Below are positions 37,984 through 45,845 of a stretch of 64,000 bases of DNA, piece by piece. The stretch covers positions 1 through 64,000 of the forward strand of contig NZ_LMUF01000011.1 in NCBI RefSeq assembly GCF_009766085.1, given 5' to 3'. The notes below the pieces were generated by a model. The model saw nothing but the letters and a program-made list of their open reading frames with translations. It searched no databases and was not told where the DNA came from. Source of the stretch: Burkholderia sp. S171 (GTDB taxonomy: Bacteria; Pseudomonadota; Gammaproteobacteria; Burkholderiales; Burkholderiaceae). The first letter of the stretch is position 1. Each line of letters opens with the position of its first letter. Made by a program: the position numbers and the translations under genes.

Positions 37984-38179
37984 CGCTCGCGTGTTTCTTG
38001 ATCGATCGGCCGAGGCGAGCAACGTGTTCACTCACCGCCCGGTTTGCTCGTGGACCCAGCAAGCCCAGGAGTTGCGCGCCGCGCCAGTGACCGGACAACG
38101 GGTCAATATGCGAGGCGAACGCGAGCAACGAACCCAGTGCGATCGGACAAATGGCGAGGAAAATCCACAACGAGGTCAT
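37946..38179 (-). CDS. Possible small membrane protein
   Basis: A 77-residue frame starting MTSLWIFLAICPIALGSLLA, one hydrophobic segment then a basic tail. Codon use is host-like. It overlaps the convergent lipoprotein gene by 38 bases and has no clear ribosome binding site, so it may be a chance frame. Not recognised. Confidence 0.35.
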   Translation of the reverse strand: MTSLWIFLAICPIALGSLLAFASHIDPLSGHWRGAQLLGLLGPRANRAVSEHVARLGRSIKKHASATACSESPSTGS

Positions 38180-38386
38180 GATCGGGAATCGATATCAGGA
38201 AATGGGATCATACCTTTGCGGCAAGAAATTCGCATAAGCCGCCGTGTAATCCGCTTTCCGCTCGTAGTAATTACGTGTCGCGGCCTTCGTTGACCAGACA
38301 GCCTTAACCTCTGGAAACGCCCATGCACATTGGGTTACGCGTTGATACAAGTGATCACAATCAGCCCGATTGATGCACTCTAGAAT

Positions 38387-38466
38387 ACGTTCAGCCCGAG
38401 ATTCTCTGCGCGAACAGTCCTTTCGGGTCAGAAGCCCCGGTGTGCCCGCACCGGGGCTTCGCTTTA
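38387..38466 (+). ncRNA. Possible small RNA with terminator
   Basis: A TAGAAT box (38381-38386) is followed about 45 bases later by a strong terminator hairpin, with no open frame between. A short transcript is possible. The -35 box is not convincing, so this remains a guess. The rest of 38180-38650 holds no gene that I can support. Confidence 0.3.
38431..38466 (+). terminator. Rho-independent terminator
   Basis: GAAGCCCCGGTG and the reverse-complementary CACCGGGGCTTC form a 12-bp stem, followed by GCTTTATTT. No annotated gene on the plus strand ends nearby, which is why an RNA transcript is suspected. Confidence 0.75.
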
Positions 38467-38580
38467 TTTGGTTATCAATTGAGCGTTAGCGCCCTGCTCC
38501 GGCTTTCTGCTTACGAGATTGCTTTGAGCCGGCGGGAGTCGTAAAGAATCCGTACCGGGATTGCCTAAGGAACACAACAA

Positions 38581-38617
38581 AAAGGCCGTTTCCGACTGGC
38601 GTCGGAAACGGCCTTTG
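38581..38617 (-). terminator. Terminator of the Fur-family gene
   Basis: AAAGGCCGTTTCCGAC and GTCGGAAACGGCCTTT form a 16-bp stem; on the minus strand it is followed by TTTTTGTTG. It lies about 35 bases beyond the zur-like stop. Confidence 0.88.
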
Positions 38618-38650
38618 CTTGCGCTGAATTTTACGCGTTGCGTGCGGAGA

Positions 38651-39184
38651 TTAATGCGACGCGTGGTCGTGATCGTGCTGATGCGCGCTGGGGTCTTCGG
38701 CGGCCTGACATGCCGGACAAATGCCCTTTAACTCAATGTCGTCGCCCGCCAGCCGATATCCGCTCGCCTCGACCTGTGACATCAGGCTCTGGCGCAACTG
38801 TTTTTGCTGCTGCAACTCGGTCACGCGGCCACATTGCTGGCAAACAATCAGCACGCCGTGCTGGCAATGCGTGAGGTCGTGGCAGACGGTGAACGCGTTG
38901 ATCGATTCGATCCGATGAATCAGCCCTGCCGACAGCAGGAAATCCAGCGCCCGATACACCGTGGGAGGCGACGCGTTCGGATGCATCGCCCGCATTTCAT
39001 CGAGCAACGTATAAGCTTTGGTCGCGCGGCCCGAGGCCAGCAGCAACTCGAGCACGGTGCGCCGAATGGGCGTGAGTTTCTGGCCACGCTCGCGACAATA
39101 GTCGTCGGCCATCGTGACCGCCGCCTGGAGCGCGTCGGCGGACGAGTGGGCGTGAGACTGGGCGTCGTTGGCGGGCGTTTTCAT
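38651..39184 (-). CDS. zur: Fur-family transcriptional regulator, probable Zur
   Basis: Zinc-responsive repressor, 177 residues. The DNA-binding winged helix lies at about residues 25-105 (LTPIRRTVLELLLASGRATK ... SPPTVYRALDFLLSAGLIHR). The structural zinc site has two CxxC pairs, VCQQCGRV and ICPACQAA, and the CHDLTHCQHG segment is a Zur-type regulatory site. The C-terminus is His-rich (HQHDHDHASH). Zur rather than Fur is preferred because of the long N-terminus and the second CxxC pair, but no zinc transporter genes are nearby to confirm it. Confidence 0.87.
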   Translation of the reverse strand: MKTPANDAQSHAHSSADALQAAVTMADDYCRERGQKLTPIRRTVLELLLASGRATKAYTLLDEMRAMHPNASPPTVYRALDFLLSAGLIHRIESINAFTVCHDLTHCQHGVLIVCQQCGRVTELQQQKQLRQSLMSQVEASGYRLAGDDIELKGICPACQAAEDPSAHQHDHDHASH

Positions 39185-39241
39185 AGGCGGATTATACGCT
39201 GCGGCATGAGGGCCAAGCTTCGGGCGCGCGGCGTCATGGCT

Positions 39242-39415
39242 TTACTGCGGCTGCTCAGGCTTGGCTGGCGCGATGATCATGACCGGCGGCGTGGTATCGG
39301 TGGGCACGCCTTTGTAATCGGGCGGATCTTGCGGCGGCGTGTGATGCGGCACGGTGGCGTCGGCACAGGCGGACAGGAATAGGGAGCAGATGAGCAAAGC
39401 AGCGAAACGCGGCAT
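39242..39415 (-). CDS. Small proline-rich lipoprotein
   Basis: A 57-residue protein starting MPRFAALLICSLFLSAC, a signal peptide with lipobox LSAC. The mature part is short and Pro-rich (HHTPPQDPPDYKGVPTDTTP). The larger open frame reaches back toward the attachment site, but only the ATG at 39415 gives a sensible protein. Unknown function. Confidence 0.65.
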   Translation of the reverse strand: MPRFAALLICSLFLSACADATVPHHTPPQDPPDYKGVPTDTTPPVMIIAPAKPEQPQ

Positions 39416-39565
39416 GGACGGCCCGGAAATAAAGTTCAGGAAGTTCAGAAACGAATACGAAGGGTGAACGCAGAAGATTAAACGATATCGGGGATTTGCG
39501 AGAGAACGGACACGCTGGGCGGCTGCGGCACAGCGCTCAGCCGATGCAACAGTGCCAGAAATGGC

Positions 39566-39598
39566 GAAAGGGTCACGAGTTAAACTCGTGACCCTTTC
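39566..39598 (-). terminator. Original tRNA-Pro terminator, displaced by integration
   Basis: GAAAGGGTCACGAGTT and AACTCGTGACCCTTTC make a 16-bp stem just 10 bases past the tRNA-Pro 3' fragment at 39608. Before integration it would have followed the intact tRNA-Pro gene on the minus strand. Confidence 0.7.
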
Positions 39599-39607
39599 AT
39601 TTAAAAC

Positions 39608-39653
39608 GTGGTCGGAGCGAAAGGATTCGAACCTTCGACCCTCTGATCCCAAA
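39608..39653. other. attL: 46-bp tRNA-Pro 3' fragment
   Basis: Identical to 58011-58056 base for base and divergent immediately outside on both sides. It contains the 3' half of tRNA-Pro from the anticodon loop to CCA. It is not a functional tRNA gene because the 5' half is missing. Confidence 0.95.
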
Positions 39654-39667
39654 GTGGTAAAAAGGCA

Positions 39668-39758
39668 ACTCCGCGACACTCCGCTAAGCTCCGCAATATT
39701 CCGACTACCCTTATCCAGTAAGGCTTTAACGACGATTTATCACTCCGCATTGCTCCGC
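39668..39758 (+). repeat. Helically phased RCTCCGC repeats (integrase arm-type sites?)
   Basis: The heptamer ACTCCGC/GCTCCGC occurs at 39668, 39678, 39688 (with a degenerate ATTCCGA at 39698), then at 39742 and 39752. The spacing inside each group is exactly 10 bases, one DNA turn. Position between attL and the integrase start suggests arm-type sites for integrase or the AlpA-like protein. Confidence 0.6.
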
Positions 39759-39785
39759 ACGCGTACACTGGAATCCGGACTAAAA

Positions 39786-39803
39786 CCGTACAAATTCCGT
39801 ACA
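39786..39803 (+). promoter_or_regulatory. Left CCGTACA pair
   Basis: CCGTACA-AATT-CCGTACACGG, two heptamers 11 bases apart, just upstream of the integrase start. The same pair with a different 4-base spacer (TAAA) lies at 57913-57930 near attR. Shared sites at both ends suggest binding by integrase or excisionase. Confidence 0.6.
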
Positions 39804-39814
39804 CGGAGAGTGAC

Positions 39815-41218
39815 GTGGCAAAGAACCTTACAGTGAAAGCAGATGAAAGCTTAGGCGATGAAAAGCTGTCGGCGATGACATTCGCTAAGGCAAAGGCCAA
39901 AGACAAGCCTTACCAAATAACAGCGGGTCGAGGCCTGCGCATGCGCGTTGCAATTGATTGCACAAAAACTTGGCTCGTTCGTTATCACGTAGACGGCAAG
40001 GAATTGCAGTACCGAATCCCCGAACCCTACGGAAGCGGGCCGGATTTTTGTAGTTGGAAAGATGCTTTGGTTCACGCCGCCAATATTCAAGCGCTCGCAC
40101 GGCAAGGCGTTGATTACGCTAAAACCTTGATCGATGACAAGGAAGCTGAAAATCGCGCGCGCGAAGAGCAGCGCAATGCCGAAAAGACCGTCCAAAACCT
40201 TTTCGATGTCTGGCACGCGGAAATATCGGTCAAGCGAGGCAAGAAAGGTCGTAAAGACGGTGGCGCTGAAGCCAAACGCATGTTGGAAAAGGACGTACTG
40301 CCGTTCTTGGGTAATACACTCCTCACGAAAATCACAAAAAATGATGTGTTAAACGTTGTGCGTCGAGTGTCCAACCGCGAAGCAAATCGGCTGGCGGTCA
40401 TGATCGTGCGGGACTTAAAACAAATGTTCCGGTATGGCGAGAGTAATCAACCGTGGAAACGTTTGTTAGTGGAATCCGATGTACTGGCAATTCAAGACAC
40501 TGACGTAGTGCGCGGCGCGTACGATCCTGTTTCAGACAATGAACGCACGCGTGTGTTATCCGTTGATGAAATCAAGGCACTCAAAGAGAAAATGTCCAAG
40601 TCAGGATTAACGGCGGTTGTGCAATCCGCTGTTTGGGTCATGCTCGGTTGTGGTACTCGCGTAGGTGAAACGGTTGCGGCTGAATGGGGGCATATTGATT
40701 TACAAGCCCGTACTTGGTCAATCCCCAAAGAAAACACTAAAACTCAAACCGCGATCACCATTTACCTCTCCGATTTCGTACTGCGGCAATTCCAAGCACT
40801 ATGGGACAAACGACAAAAGCTTGATGCCGATAAGCGTAGTGCTTGGGTGTTCCCCTCGCGCACCGACCGCCTAAAGCCGCTGAATAACCAAACGGTAGGT
40901 AAGGCACTGGCAGACCGTCAGCGTGACAACGGTAACCCTATTGCAGGTCGTACCGAACAAGTAGACGCGCTAATGCTTCCCGGTGGTGAGTGGCGCTGTC
41001 ATGATCTGCGGCGCACGGCCGGAACACTAATGCAGGTCCTTCATATTCCGGAGGGTGTGGCGCATCGATGCCTGAATCACGCACAAGCCGACAAATTAAG
41101 CCGTATTTACCTGCAATACGATTATGCGGATGAAATGCGGGCGGCATGGACGGCATTGGGCAATTACTTGGATGAAATTCTAGCTGCTCAGGTGTTGCCA
41201 TTTCCTCACGCGGCATAA
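39815..41218 (+). CDS. int: Tyrosine site-specific integrase (P4 type)
   Basis: Catalyses integration and excision at tRNA-Pro, 467 residues. The N-terminus (about residues 20-110) resembles the DUF4102 arm-binding domain of P4-like integrases. A central SAM-like core-binding region follows (about 125-225), then the catalytic domain. Visible active-site residues are Arg 282 in GCGTRVGE, His 396 and Arg 399 in HDLRRTAGT, His 417 or 422 in AHRCLNHA, and a Tyr at 432 or 435 in RIYLQYDY. The start is GTG with GGAG nine bases upstream. One GCAATTGATTGC site (39950-39961) lies in the gene, coding Ala-Ile-Asp-Cys. Confidence 0.95.
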   Translation: MAKNLTVKADESLGDEKLSAMTFAKAKAKDKPYQITAGRGLRMRVAIDCTKTWLVRYHVDGKELQYRIPEPYGSGPDFCSWKDALVHAANIQALARQGVDYAKTLIDDKEAENRAREEQRNAEKTVQNLFDVWHAEISVKRGKKGRKDGGAEAKRMLEKDVLPFLGNTLLTKITKNDVLNVVRRVSNREANRLAVMIVRDLKQMFRYGESNQPWKRLLVESDVLAIQDTDVVRGAYDPVSDNERTRVLSVDEIKALKEKMSKSGLTAVVQSAVWVMLGCGTRVGETVAAEWGHIDLQARTWSIPKENTKTQTAITIYLSDFVLRQFQALWDKRQKLDADKRSAWVFPSRTDRLKPLNNQTVGKALADRQRDNGNPIAGRTEQVDALMLPGGEWRCHDLRRTAGTLMQVLHIPEGVAHRCLNHAQADKLSRIYLQYDYADEMRAAWTALGNYLDEILAAQVLPFPHAA

Positions 41219-41288
41219 TGCACAACGGATTAAACCGGAGTATTATGGAGTTCGATTTAAACATTTGAGTTAATAAGTCGGGGCGCAC

Positions 41289-41477
41289 ATGGCAGTTCAT
41301 ATTATTAATAGAGCACCGTTATCTCCCCGGCTTCGCGCTGGCGACGTAATGCGGCTGTTAAATGTGAAAAAATCGGTGTTTTATGAGGGTATAGCGTCGG
41401 GCAGATATCCTAAACCCGATGGCAAAGACGGTAAAATGAGTTGGTGGCGTGGTGAAACTGTTCGCCCGTATCTTTAA
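41289..41477 (+). CDS. AlpA-like helix-turn-helix protein (possible excisionase/regulator)
   Basis: A 62-residue protein with an AlpA/MerR-like HTH: LRAGDVMRLLNVKKSVFYEG then GRYPKPDGKDGKMSWWRGETV. In P4-like satellites and ICEs AlpA proteins activate the integrase or act in excision. It lies 70 bases after the integrase on the same strand. Confidence 0.8.
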   Translation: MAVHIINRAPLSPRLRAGDVMRLLNVKKSVFYEGIASGRYPKPDGKDGKMSWWRGETVRPYL

Positions 41478-41782
41478 GGCCAGTAATGACCGGAAGCCCT
41501 TTTCTGTTGGTCGCCGGTAATGTGATGCGCGCAATTGATTGCGCCGGTCATGCGGGCAACACCGGACTAGCGCACGAAAAAAACCGCCGTTTGACGGGCG
41601 GGCGGGCATCGACGCTGAGAGGGCCATCGCCTAAGGACACGGCATTTTACCGTGCTGCTGCCGATAGCGTGCCAACGAAAGCCGCAACACCATCTGCATT
41701 CCGTGAAACGCTCGTCCGTTCTGCGCAATCAATTGCGCGGGCCTGCCGGTGCTATGCTGGCGGGCAAAAACGGGGGCATGCA
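41478..41782. other. Spacer with two dyad sites
   Basis: The 305 bases between the AlpA-like gene and the membrane protein hold no convincing gene: the frame is open to 41486 but has no ribosome binding site and a low-complexity translation. Dyads at 41531-41542 (plus) and 41725-41736 (minus) face each other here, the only nearby pair in opposite orientation. Confidence 0.6.
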
Positions 41783-42502
41783 ATGAAAATCGACGGGTGG
41801 CAAATACCACTTGCAACGATAGCGGGCGTCATGGGCGCAAGCGCCTACTTCCACCATCCAGCCGAAACCTCTGAAGCCGTTGCAGCATGGGTGCAGGCTG
41901 TCGGGTCCATCGGTGCGATTCTGGCGGCGGTATGGATTTCGAACAAACAATACCGCGACACCCGCGAACTTGAGGCGCGACGTGCCGCCGACGAATCTGC
42001 CAAAGAGCTAACGGAGACAGTGGCATTCGTTGAGGCCATTCGCGAAGAATTAAAGTCAGTGTGGTACGGATATTCGTCGGACACACGTAAGCAATTGCTG
42101 GCGGTCGAGGAAGAAGATTATCTCGACCATGTTTATCCGGTATCGGCAGACGCTTTTACGATCTACAACGGGGCGTCGTCGCGGGTAGGCAAGGTACCTG
42201 ACGCTAAATTGCGGCGGTTGATTGTCGTCATCTATGCACAGGCTAAGGGGCTTATCTCGTCCTTCCAAGCCAATAACGTGCTGATACGGGAATTTGACTC
42301 CTATGACACCGGTTCAATGGGTGCCCCGCAGCAAATGGGATCGGCAATAGTCAAGCGTAGGGAACTCGTCGCATCCACCAAAAAACTCAAACAGCGGGAT
42401 GCGGCGATCTATCGTGATTTAAAGGCCTTCCGAACGTGCGCGGACAAATGGTTGAGAAGCGTGGGCGTAGAGTCTGCACGGCCAAATCCTCGCACTGACT
42501 AA
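41783..42502 (+). CDS. Unknown protein with two N-terminal membrane helices
   Basis: A 239-residue protein not recognised. Two hydrophobic segments (WQIPLATIAGVMGASAYF and AVAAWVQAVGSIGAILAAVW) are followed by a long cytoplasmic part rich in charged residues (YRDTRELEARRAADESAKEL and onwards), probably helical or coiled coil. The ATG at 41783 follows a GGGGGC stretch; the frame is open further upstream but without support. It converges with the next gene, stops overlapping. Membrane-anchored accessory proteins of this build are common cargo in prophages. Confidence 0.7.
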   Translation: MKIDGWQIPLATIAGVMGASAYFHHPAETSEAVAAWVQAVGSIGAILAAVWISNKQYRDTRELEARRAADESAKELTETVAFVEAIREELKSVWYGYSSDTRKQLLAVEEEDYLDHVYPVSADAFTIYNGASSRVGKVPDAKLRRLIVVIYAQAKGLISSFQANNVLIREFDSYDTGSMGAPQQMGSAIVKRRELVASTKKLKQRDAAIYRDLKAFRTCADKWLRSVGVESARPNPRTD

Positions 42503-43197
42503 GCGTCTGCAAGCAACTTAGCGAGGAAAGGAAATTCCTCACAGCATAGTGCGTCAATCTTCTGGCGCACTTGATCATGTGTGTTGCTGTCGTGGGTCGC
42601 CAGCGCAAGGTAATAGTTCTGGCCTTCGTATTTCGCAAAAACCAGCCATTCACCGGTTAGTGCTTCTGATGCTGCAAGACGCATCCAGTTGCCGTACACG
42701 CCATCGGTGATTATCTCGTCAAGTTCATCCAGCGGGACCGGGCGCTCTATACCCGCCGCTGCCGCGTCATCTGCACGCTGTTGCATCAACGGAAGGCCAA
42801 AGCGTCCCAGCCCCTTCTTTATATTGCTCGCCATGGCCCGCCGCCCATCTTCCAGATAGTGCTTATGCCATAGGCCCTTCAGCGGTGGATGCTTGTTTTG
42901 GATAGGCGGCTTCAACTTGCTGGGCGGCCCGATGCCTTCTAACGCGCATATCTCGCGCACGACCTTTGCGGGGTTCAACATGCCCGACTGCGCGCCGCCA
43001 AATAACGCGAGTACTAACAACAAGCTATGGCGTCCCGGCGCTGCCTGCTCAAGCCCGATGAAACGTGCGAACTCCTGCACCATAGGCAACATGTCTTCGC
43101 CGTTAGCTGCGGTCACGGTAAATAGTTTGACCGGCGTTTCCATAGGTCGGGGTTTAACCGGATCGGCTTCATTGGCCGATATATCGTTGTCGTTCAT
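42499..43197 (-). CDS. Unknown protein, possible accessory cargo
   Basis: A 232-residue soluble protein not recognised. A conserved-looking centre LWHKHYLEDGRRAMASNIKK and a C-terminal half GEWLVFAKYEGQNYYLALAT then DALCCEEFPFL are the most notable features. GGTGGAG precedes the ATG at 43197. It is the last gene of a two-gene minus-strand unit with the exported protein upstream. Confidence 0.7.
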   Translation of the reverse strand: MNDNDISANEADPVKPRPMETPVKLFTVTAANGEDMLPMVQEFARFIGLEQAAPGRHSLLLVLALFGGAQSGMLNPAKVVREICALEGIGPPSKLKPPIQNKHPPLKGLWHKHYLEDGRRAMASNIKKGLGRFGLPLMQQRADDAAAAGIERPVPLDELDEIITDGVYGNWMRLAASEALTGEWLVFAKYEGQNYYLALATHDSNTHDQVRQKIDALCCEEFPFLAKLLADA

Positions 43198-43226
43198 GAC
43201 TCCACCGGTAAACGCAGATACTTTTA

Positions 43227-43679
43227 TTAGAAGGGCAACCACGAAAGGTCACCACAAGCCCAAAGACGCGGCAATCGGTGCTCGGTGTCGCAAGAAAGTG
43301 TGCATTGCCTCATTGCCGTAACCGCGTCAACGGTTGGCGAGGTGGTGCAACGGGAAACGCACGCTAGCATATCCGGCGCGGTAACCGCCTGCTCGTCGGT
43401 CTGCCCCCGTCCGCGTGCTGCGGCAAGCCCAAAGGGATCAACGTACTGCATGCGAGGCACTACAAAGGCTTGCAAGTGGTTGAGTCGGTCTTGCTGGCTT
43501 TTGACGAACGCCTCAGGCATACCGGACGGCATGTTCGCTAGGCTCTGCTGAATGGAGCCAACGCAGTATGCGGCCTTAAGATCGGTGTCTGTGGGGGGTT
43601 GTGCATCCTGCGCGTGCGCCTGCGAATCGAGCAAGCACGCACAGGTCACGGCGTATAGGAATGTGGTCCGAAATCTCAT
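43227..43679 (-). CDS. Exported cysteine-rich protein
   Basis: A 150-residue protein with a Sec signal peptide (MRFRTTFLYAVTCACLL, cleavage at AHA-QD). The mature part has about six cysteines (AAYCVG, LACVSRC, QCTLSC, WACG), likely disulfide-bonded in the periplasm, and a KSQQDRLNHLQAFVVPRM helix. Not recognised. A dyad site sits 65 bases upstream of its start (43744-43755). Confidence 0.65.
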   Translation of the reverse strand: MRFRTTFLYAVTCACLLDSQAHAQDAQPPTDTDLKAAYCVGSIQQSLANMPSGMPEAFVKSQQDRLNHLQAFVVPRMQYVDPFGLAAARGRGQTDEQAVTAPDMLACVSRCTTSPTVDAVTAMRQCTLSCDTEHRLPRLWACGDLSWLPF

Positions 43680-44505
43680 ACGCCCACGCTTATTGTCGTT
43701 AGGATCGTCATCATAGCGCGATGTATTGAACAACTCTGTCTGCGCAATTGATTGCGTGTAAAACCATGCACCGACAACTATTATTCGACCGTTGTAAACC
43801 TTACCTGTAAGCCAGTTGGTAAGGAAAGTGGCGTATTCGAGCCTTTATTACGAATTTTGGACTTACTCGCTGTTTACAGGTGAATAACATATTTACTATC
43901 AAAGACTTGCATAAAAGGGCCTGTAAGAGTCACTTTACATAAGGGATTCTATCAACCGAATTTCGCGTTATCAGCGAATTTTCACACCCCCTATCGAACA
44001 ACTATTCATTGTCGCATCCACCTTTATTTTATCGCCATTTTCCAGCTTTTCGGGGCCAGCGCGCACTTGCTGCACGACGATCAAAGACGGACGGCGGGCG
44101 GGCTGAAAATTTCTTTGCGCGCACGCACGCGCTACGCTGACTAATTGGCACTTTGGCGAACGAACGACTTTTGCATCCCGCAGCGGACTACAGTGCGTGA
44201 CAGGCGTTACCAGTGTGTGAACGTGCTATTTGCCGGTGAAATTGCAGAATTACAAATCGCGAGAACGCGCCAAAAGTGTTTGCATTGTGTAGCTGTTTGT
44301 ACGTGCTTATACGGCTTTAAGACGCTCTAGTGTGCCGATATACGCTACGTGTAGTACTTCAAAATCAACACCTCTTTCCGGCCTTCGGCCGCCCGCGATT
44401 TTTTTACTATTTTGGCCTATTTATAGGGCTTTTAGGGGGTCTACTACTGACGTGCGGATAGCGGCGTTGCGCAATTGATTGCGTGGCGGCGGTTGCACGC
44501 GCACG
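43680..44505. other. 826-bp non-coding control region
   Basis: This is the largest gene-free stretch of the element. It contains dyads at 43744 and 44471, a perfect inverted repeat CCTTACC (43799-43805) / GGTAAGG (43818-43824), and CCTGTAA three times (43804 and 43920 plus, 43874-43880 as TTACAGG). A hairpin CGGCC/GGCCG with following Ts is at 44380-44406. A 61-codon frame at 44145-44330 is not credible. It may be a regulatory switch or origin. Confidence 0.55.
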
Positions 44506-44709
44506 TCAACCACCTGATATCAACGAACGCACCGTGCTTTCACGCACGTGCTCGCCGTTGATCGTCCATACATGACCGCCGTCTACAGGGTGACAGTAGA
44601 TAGCCTGCGTGCGCGCCATATGAATGACCCCGCGTACGCCCTGTGGATGCGCATCGGTGAATATCACGCAAGTGTTGGCTTGCGCTTTGATTCGCTCTAG
44701 GTCGCGCAT
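44506..44709 (-). CDS. Small unknown phage protein
   Basis: A 67-residue protein not recognised: MRDLERIKAQANTCVIFTDA then HPVDGGHVWTINGEHVREST. GGAGAG precedes the ATG at 44709. It overlaps the upstream HTH protein gene by 13 bases and is the last gene of the long minus-strand block. A dyad lies 24 bases beyond its stop (44471-44482). Confidence 0.6.
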   Translation of the reverse strand: MRDLERIKAQANTCVIFTDAHPQGVRGVIHMARTQAIYCHPVDGGHVWTINGEHVRESTVRSLISGG

Positions 44710-45419
44710 GTTTCTCTCCATAGTTCTTCAACATCAAAACCTTTTTCGCCCACGAATTTTTTGTTTGCGTACTGCGTTTTGCGGGGTTTTACGGGCTTTC
44801 CTGTGATTGCGCACGGCTGTTGTCCAGGTGCTGCGCAATTGATTGCGAGCGGTACGAGCACGCCGTGCGATCTAAGTGCTTCGGCCAACTGTCCGCGTGT
44901 CATGCTGCTTACGCACTTGCGGCCTTTCCGTGGCAAACATCCTGTAGGCGGAACACTGTATTCAACAGCAGCAAGGCGGGATTTCCAATCGATAACGAAC
45001 GTACGCTGCGGCTCTTGACACCGCTCTTGCGCCACCGGCTTAGCCACCGTTTCCTTGCGCATAGCGGTCCGTACCCTGTTTATCGTGCTAACGGGCAGAT
45101 TTAAAGCACTGGCTATGGCCTTGGTCCTCTCGCCTTCCTGAACGCGCCGCTGTACTTCCTCAACAAGCTGCGGGGATAGCGTCCATTTTCGTTTCCCTTC
45201 TACCGTGGTGACACACACCATATTAGGGTTATCGACGGGCTTTCTAGCCGGTCTGTCATCGTTGTGGCCGTATGCTTTCTTTGGCGGGTCTGGTGGCGGC
45301 GGCAGGGAATGATGGCCCGGCCATTCCCAAGGCCTGTATGCAGGTCCCTCAAAAGTCTGTGCACGTGCCTTCGCAATTGATTGCACGACGAACATACGTG
45401 GTTGTTCTTCCACAATCAT
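44697..45419 (-). CDS. Unknown protein with resolvase-like helix-turn-helix
   Basis: A 240-residue protein. The middle (about residues 78-120) reads WTLSPQLVEEVQRRVQEGER then TKAIASALNLPVSTINRVRT, a typical HTH in which TKAIASALNLPVSTINRVR is the helix-turn-helix. Flanks are Pro-rich and basic. Two dyads lie within the gene: 45373-45384 codes Gln-Ser-Ile-Ala near the N-terminus and 44835-44846 codes Ala-Ile-Asn-Cys in the C-terminal part. This makes it the first candidate for a protein that reads the dyad. It overlaps the upstream gene by ATGA. Confidence 0.65.
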   Translation of the reverse strand: MIVEEQPRMFVVQSIAKARAQTFEGPAYRPWEWPGHHSLPPPPDPPKKAYGHNDDRPARKPVDNPNMVCVTTVEGKRKWTLSPQLVEEVQRRVQEGERTKAIASALNLPVSTINRVRTAMRKETVAKPVAQERCQEPQRTFVIDWKSRLAAVEYSVPPTGCLPRKGRKCVSSMTRGQLAEALRSHGVLVPLAINCAAPGQQPCAITGKPVKPRKTQYANKKFVGEKGFDVEELWRETCAT

Positions 45420-45661
45420 CCCCGCTTAGCTGGAAAAGGCAGGTCTTTGAATGCGCGTGCATGCTCCAGCGCCTTGCTGGCTATTTCACGGTCTGCCACG
45501 CGGTTATCCACAAGCCATGTAAGCCGGTCCGTTTTCGGCTGGTATTTCACGTCAATTCTTGTGCGACCAGATACAAAAATCACATGTCCACGTGCGGGCG
45601 CGGGTGCACAGGCCATCGCTTCGGCCTCCATTTCGGACAGCCACTGATAAATAGTCTTCAT
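45416..45661 (-). CDS. Small unknown protein
   Basis: An 81-residue protein not recognised. HVIFVSGRTRIDVKYQPKTD then LVDNRVADREIASKALEHAR suggests a beta-strand part followed by a helix. It is 7 bases downstream of the 50-residue ORF and overlaps the HTH gene, so it belongs to the same transcript. Confidence 0.6.
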   Translation of the reverse strand: MKTIYQWLSEMEAEAMACAPAPARGHVIFVSGRTRIDVKYQPKTDRLTWLVDNRVADREIASKALEHARAFKDLPFPAKRG

Positions 45662-45668
45662 GGCGCAC

Positions 45669-45821
45669 CTACTTGGCGTTGGCGGGTTTCATGTCACCCG
45701 GCGGCAGGTCTTTCACCAGCGAACGGTTTTGCCGGTCTGTGCTATCGGCCTTGGTATCGGCGGCCATTGGCGCGGTTTCTTTTGGAACAGCAACATTAGG
45801 ATTGGGTGTATTTTCGATCAT
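45669..45821 (-). CDS. 50-residue disordered phage protein
   Basis: A short gene missed by length filters. It starts MIENTPNPNVAVPKETAPMA and ends LVKDLPPGDMKPANAK. CGGAG lies upstream of the ATG, and it fits exactly between the terminase large subunit stop (24 bases) and the next gene (7 bases). It is polar and probably unstructured. Unknown function. Confidence 0.55.
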   Translation of the reverse strand: MIENTPNPNVAVPKETAPMAADTKADSTDRQNRSLVKDLPPGDMKPANAK

Positions 45822-45845
45822 GATATGTACTCCGAAATTTTACGG

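Noticed and set aside
39608..39653. tRNA-Pro gene at the left end
   Set aside because: Only the 3' half is present; this is the attachment repeat.
41486..41782. 99-residue N-terminal extension of the 41783 membrane protein
   Set aside because: Low-complexity translation, two dyads inside, and a better start at 41783.
44145..44330. 61-residue plus-strand frame in the control region
   Set aside because: Cys-rich odd composition, no ribosome binding site; treated as non-coding.
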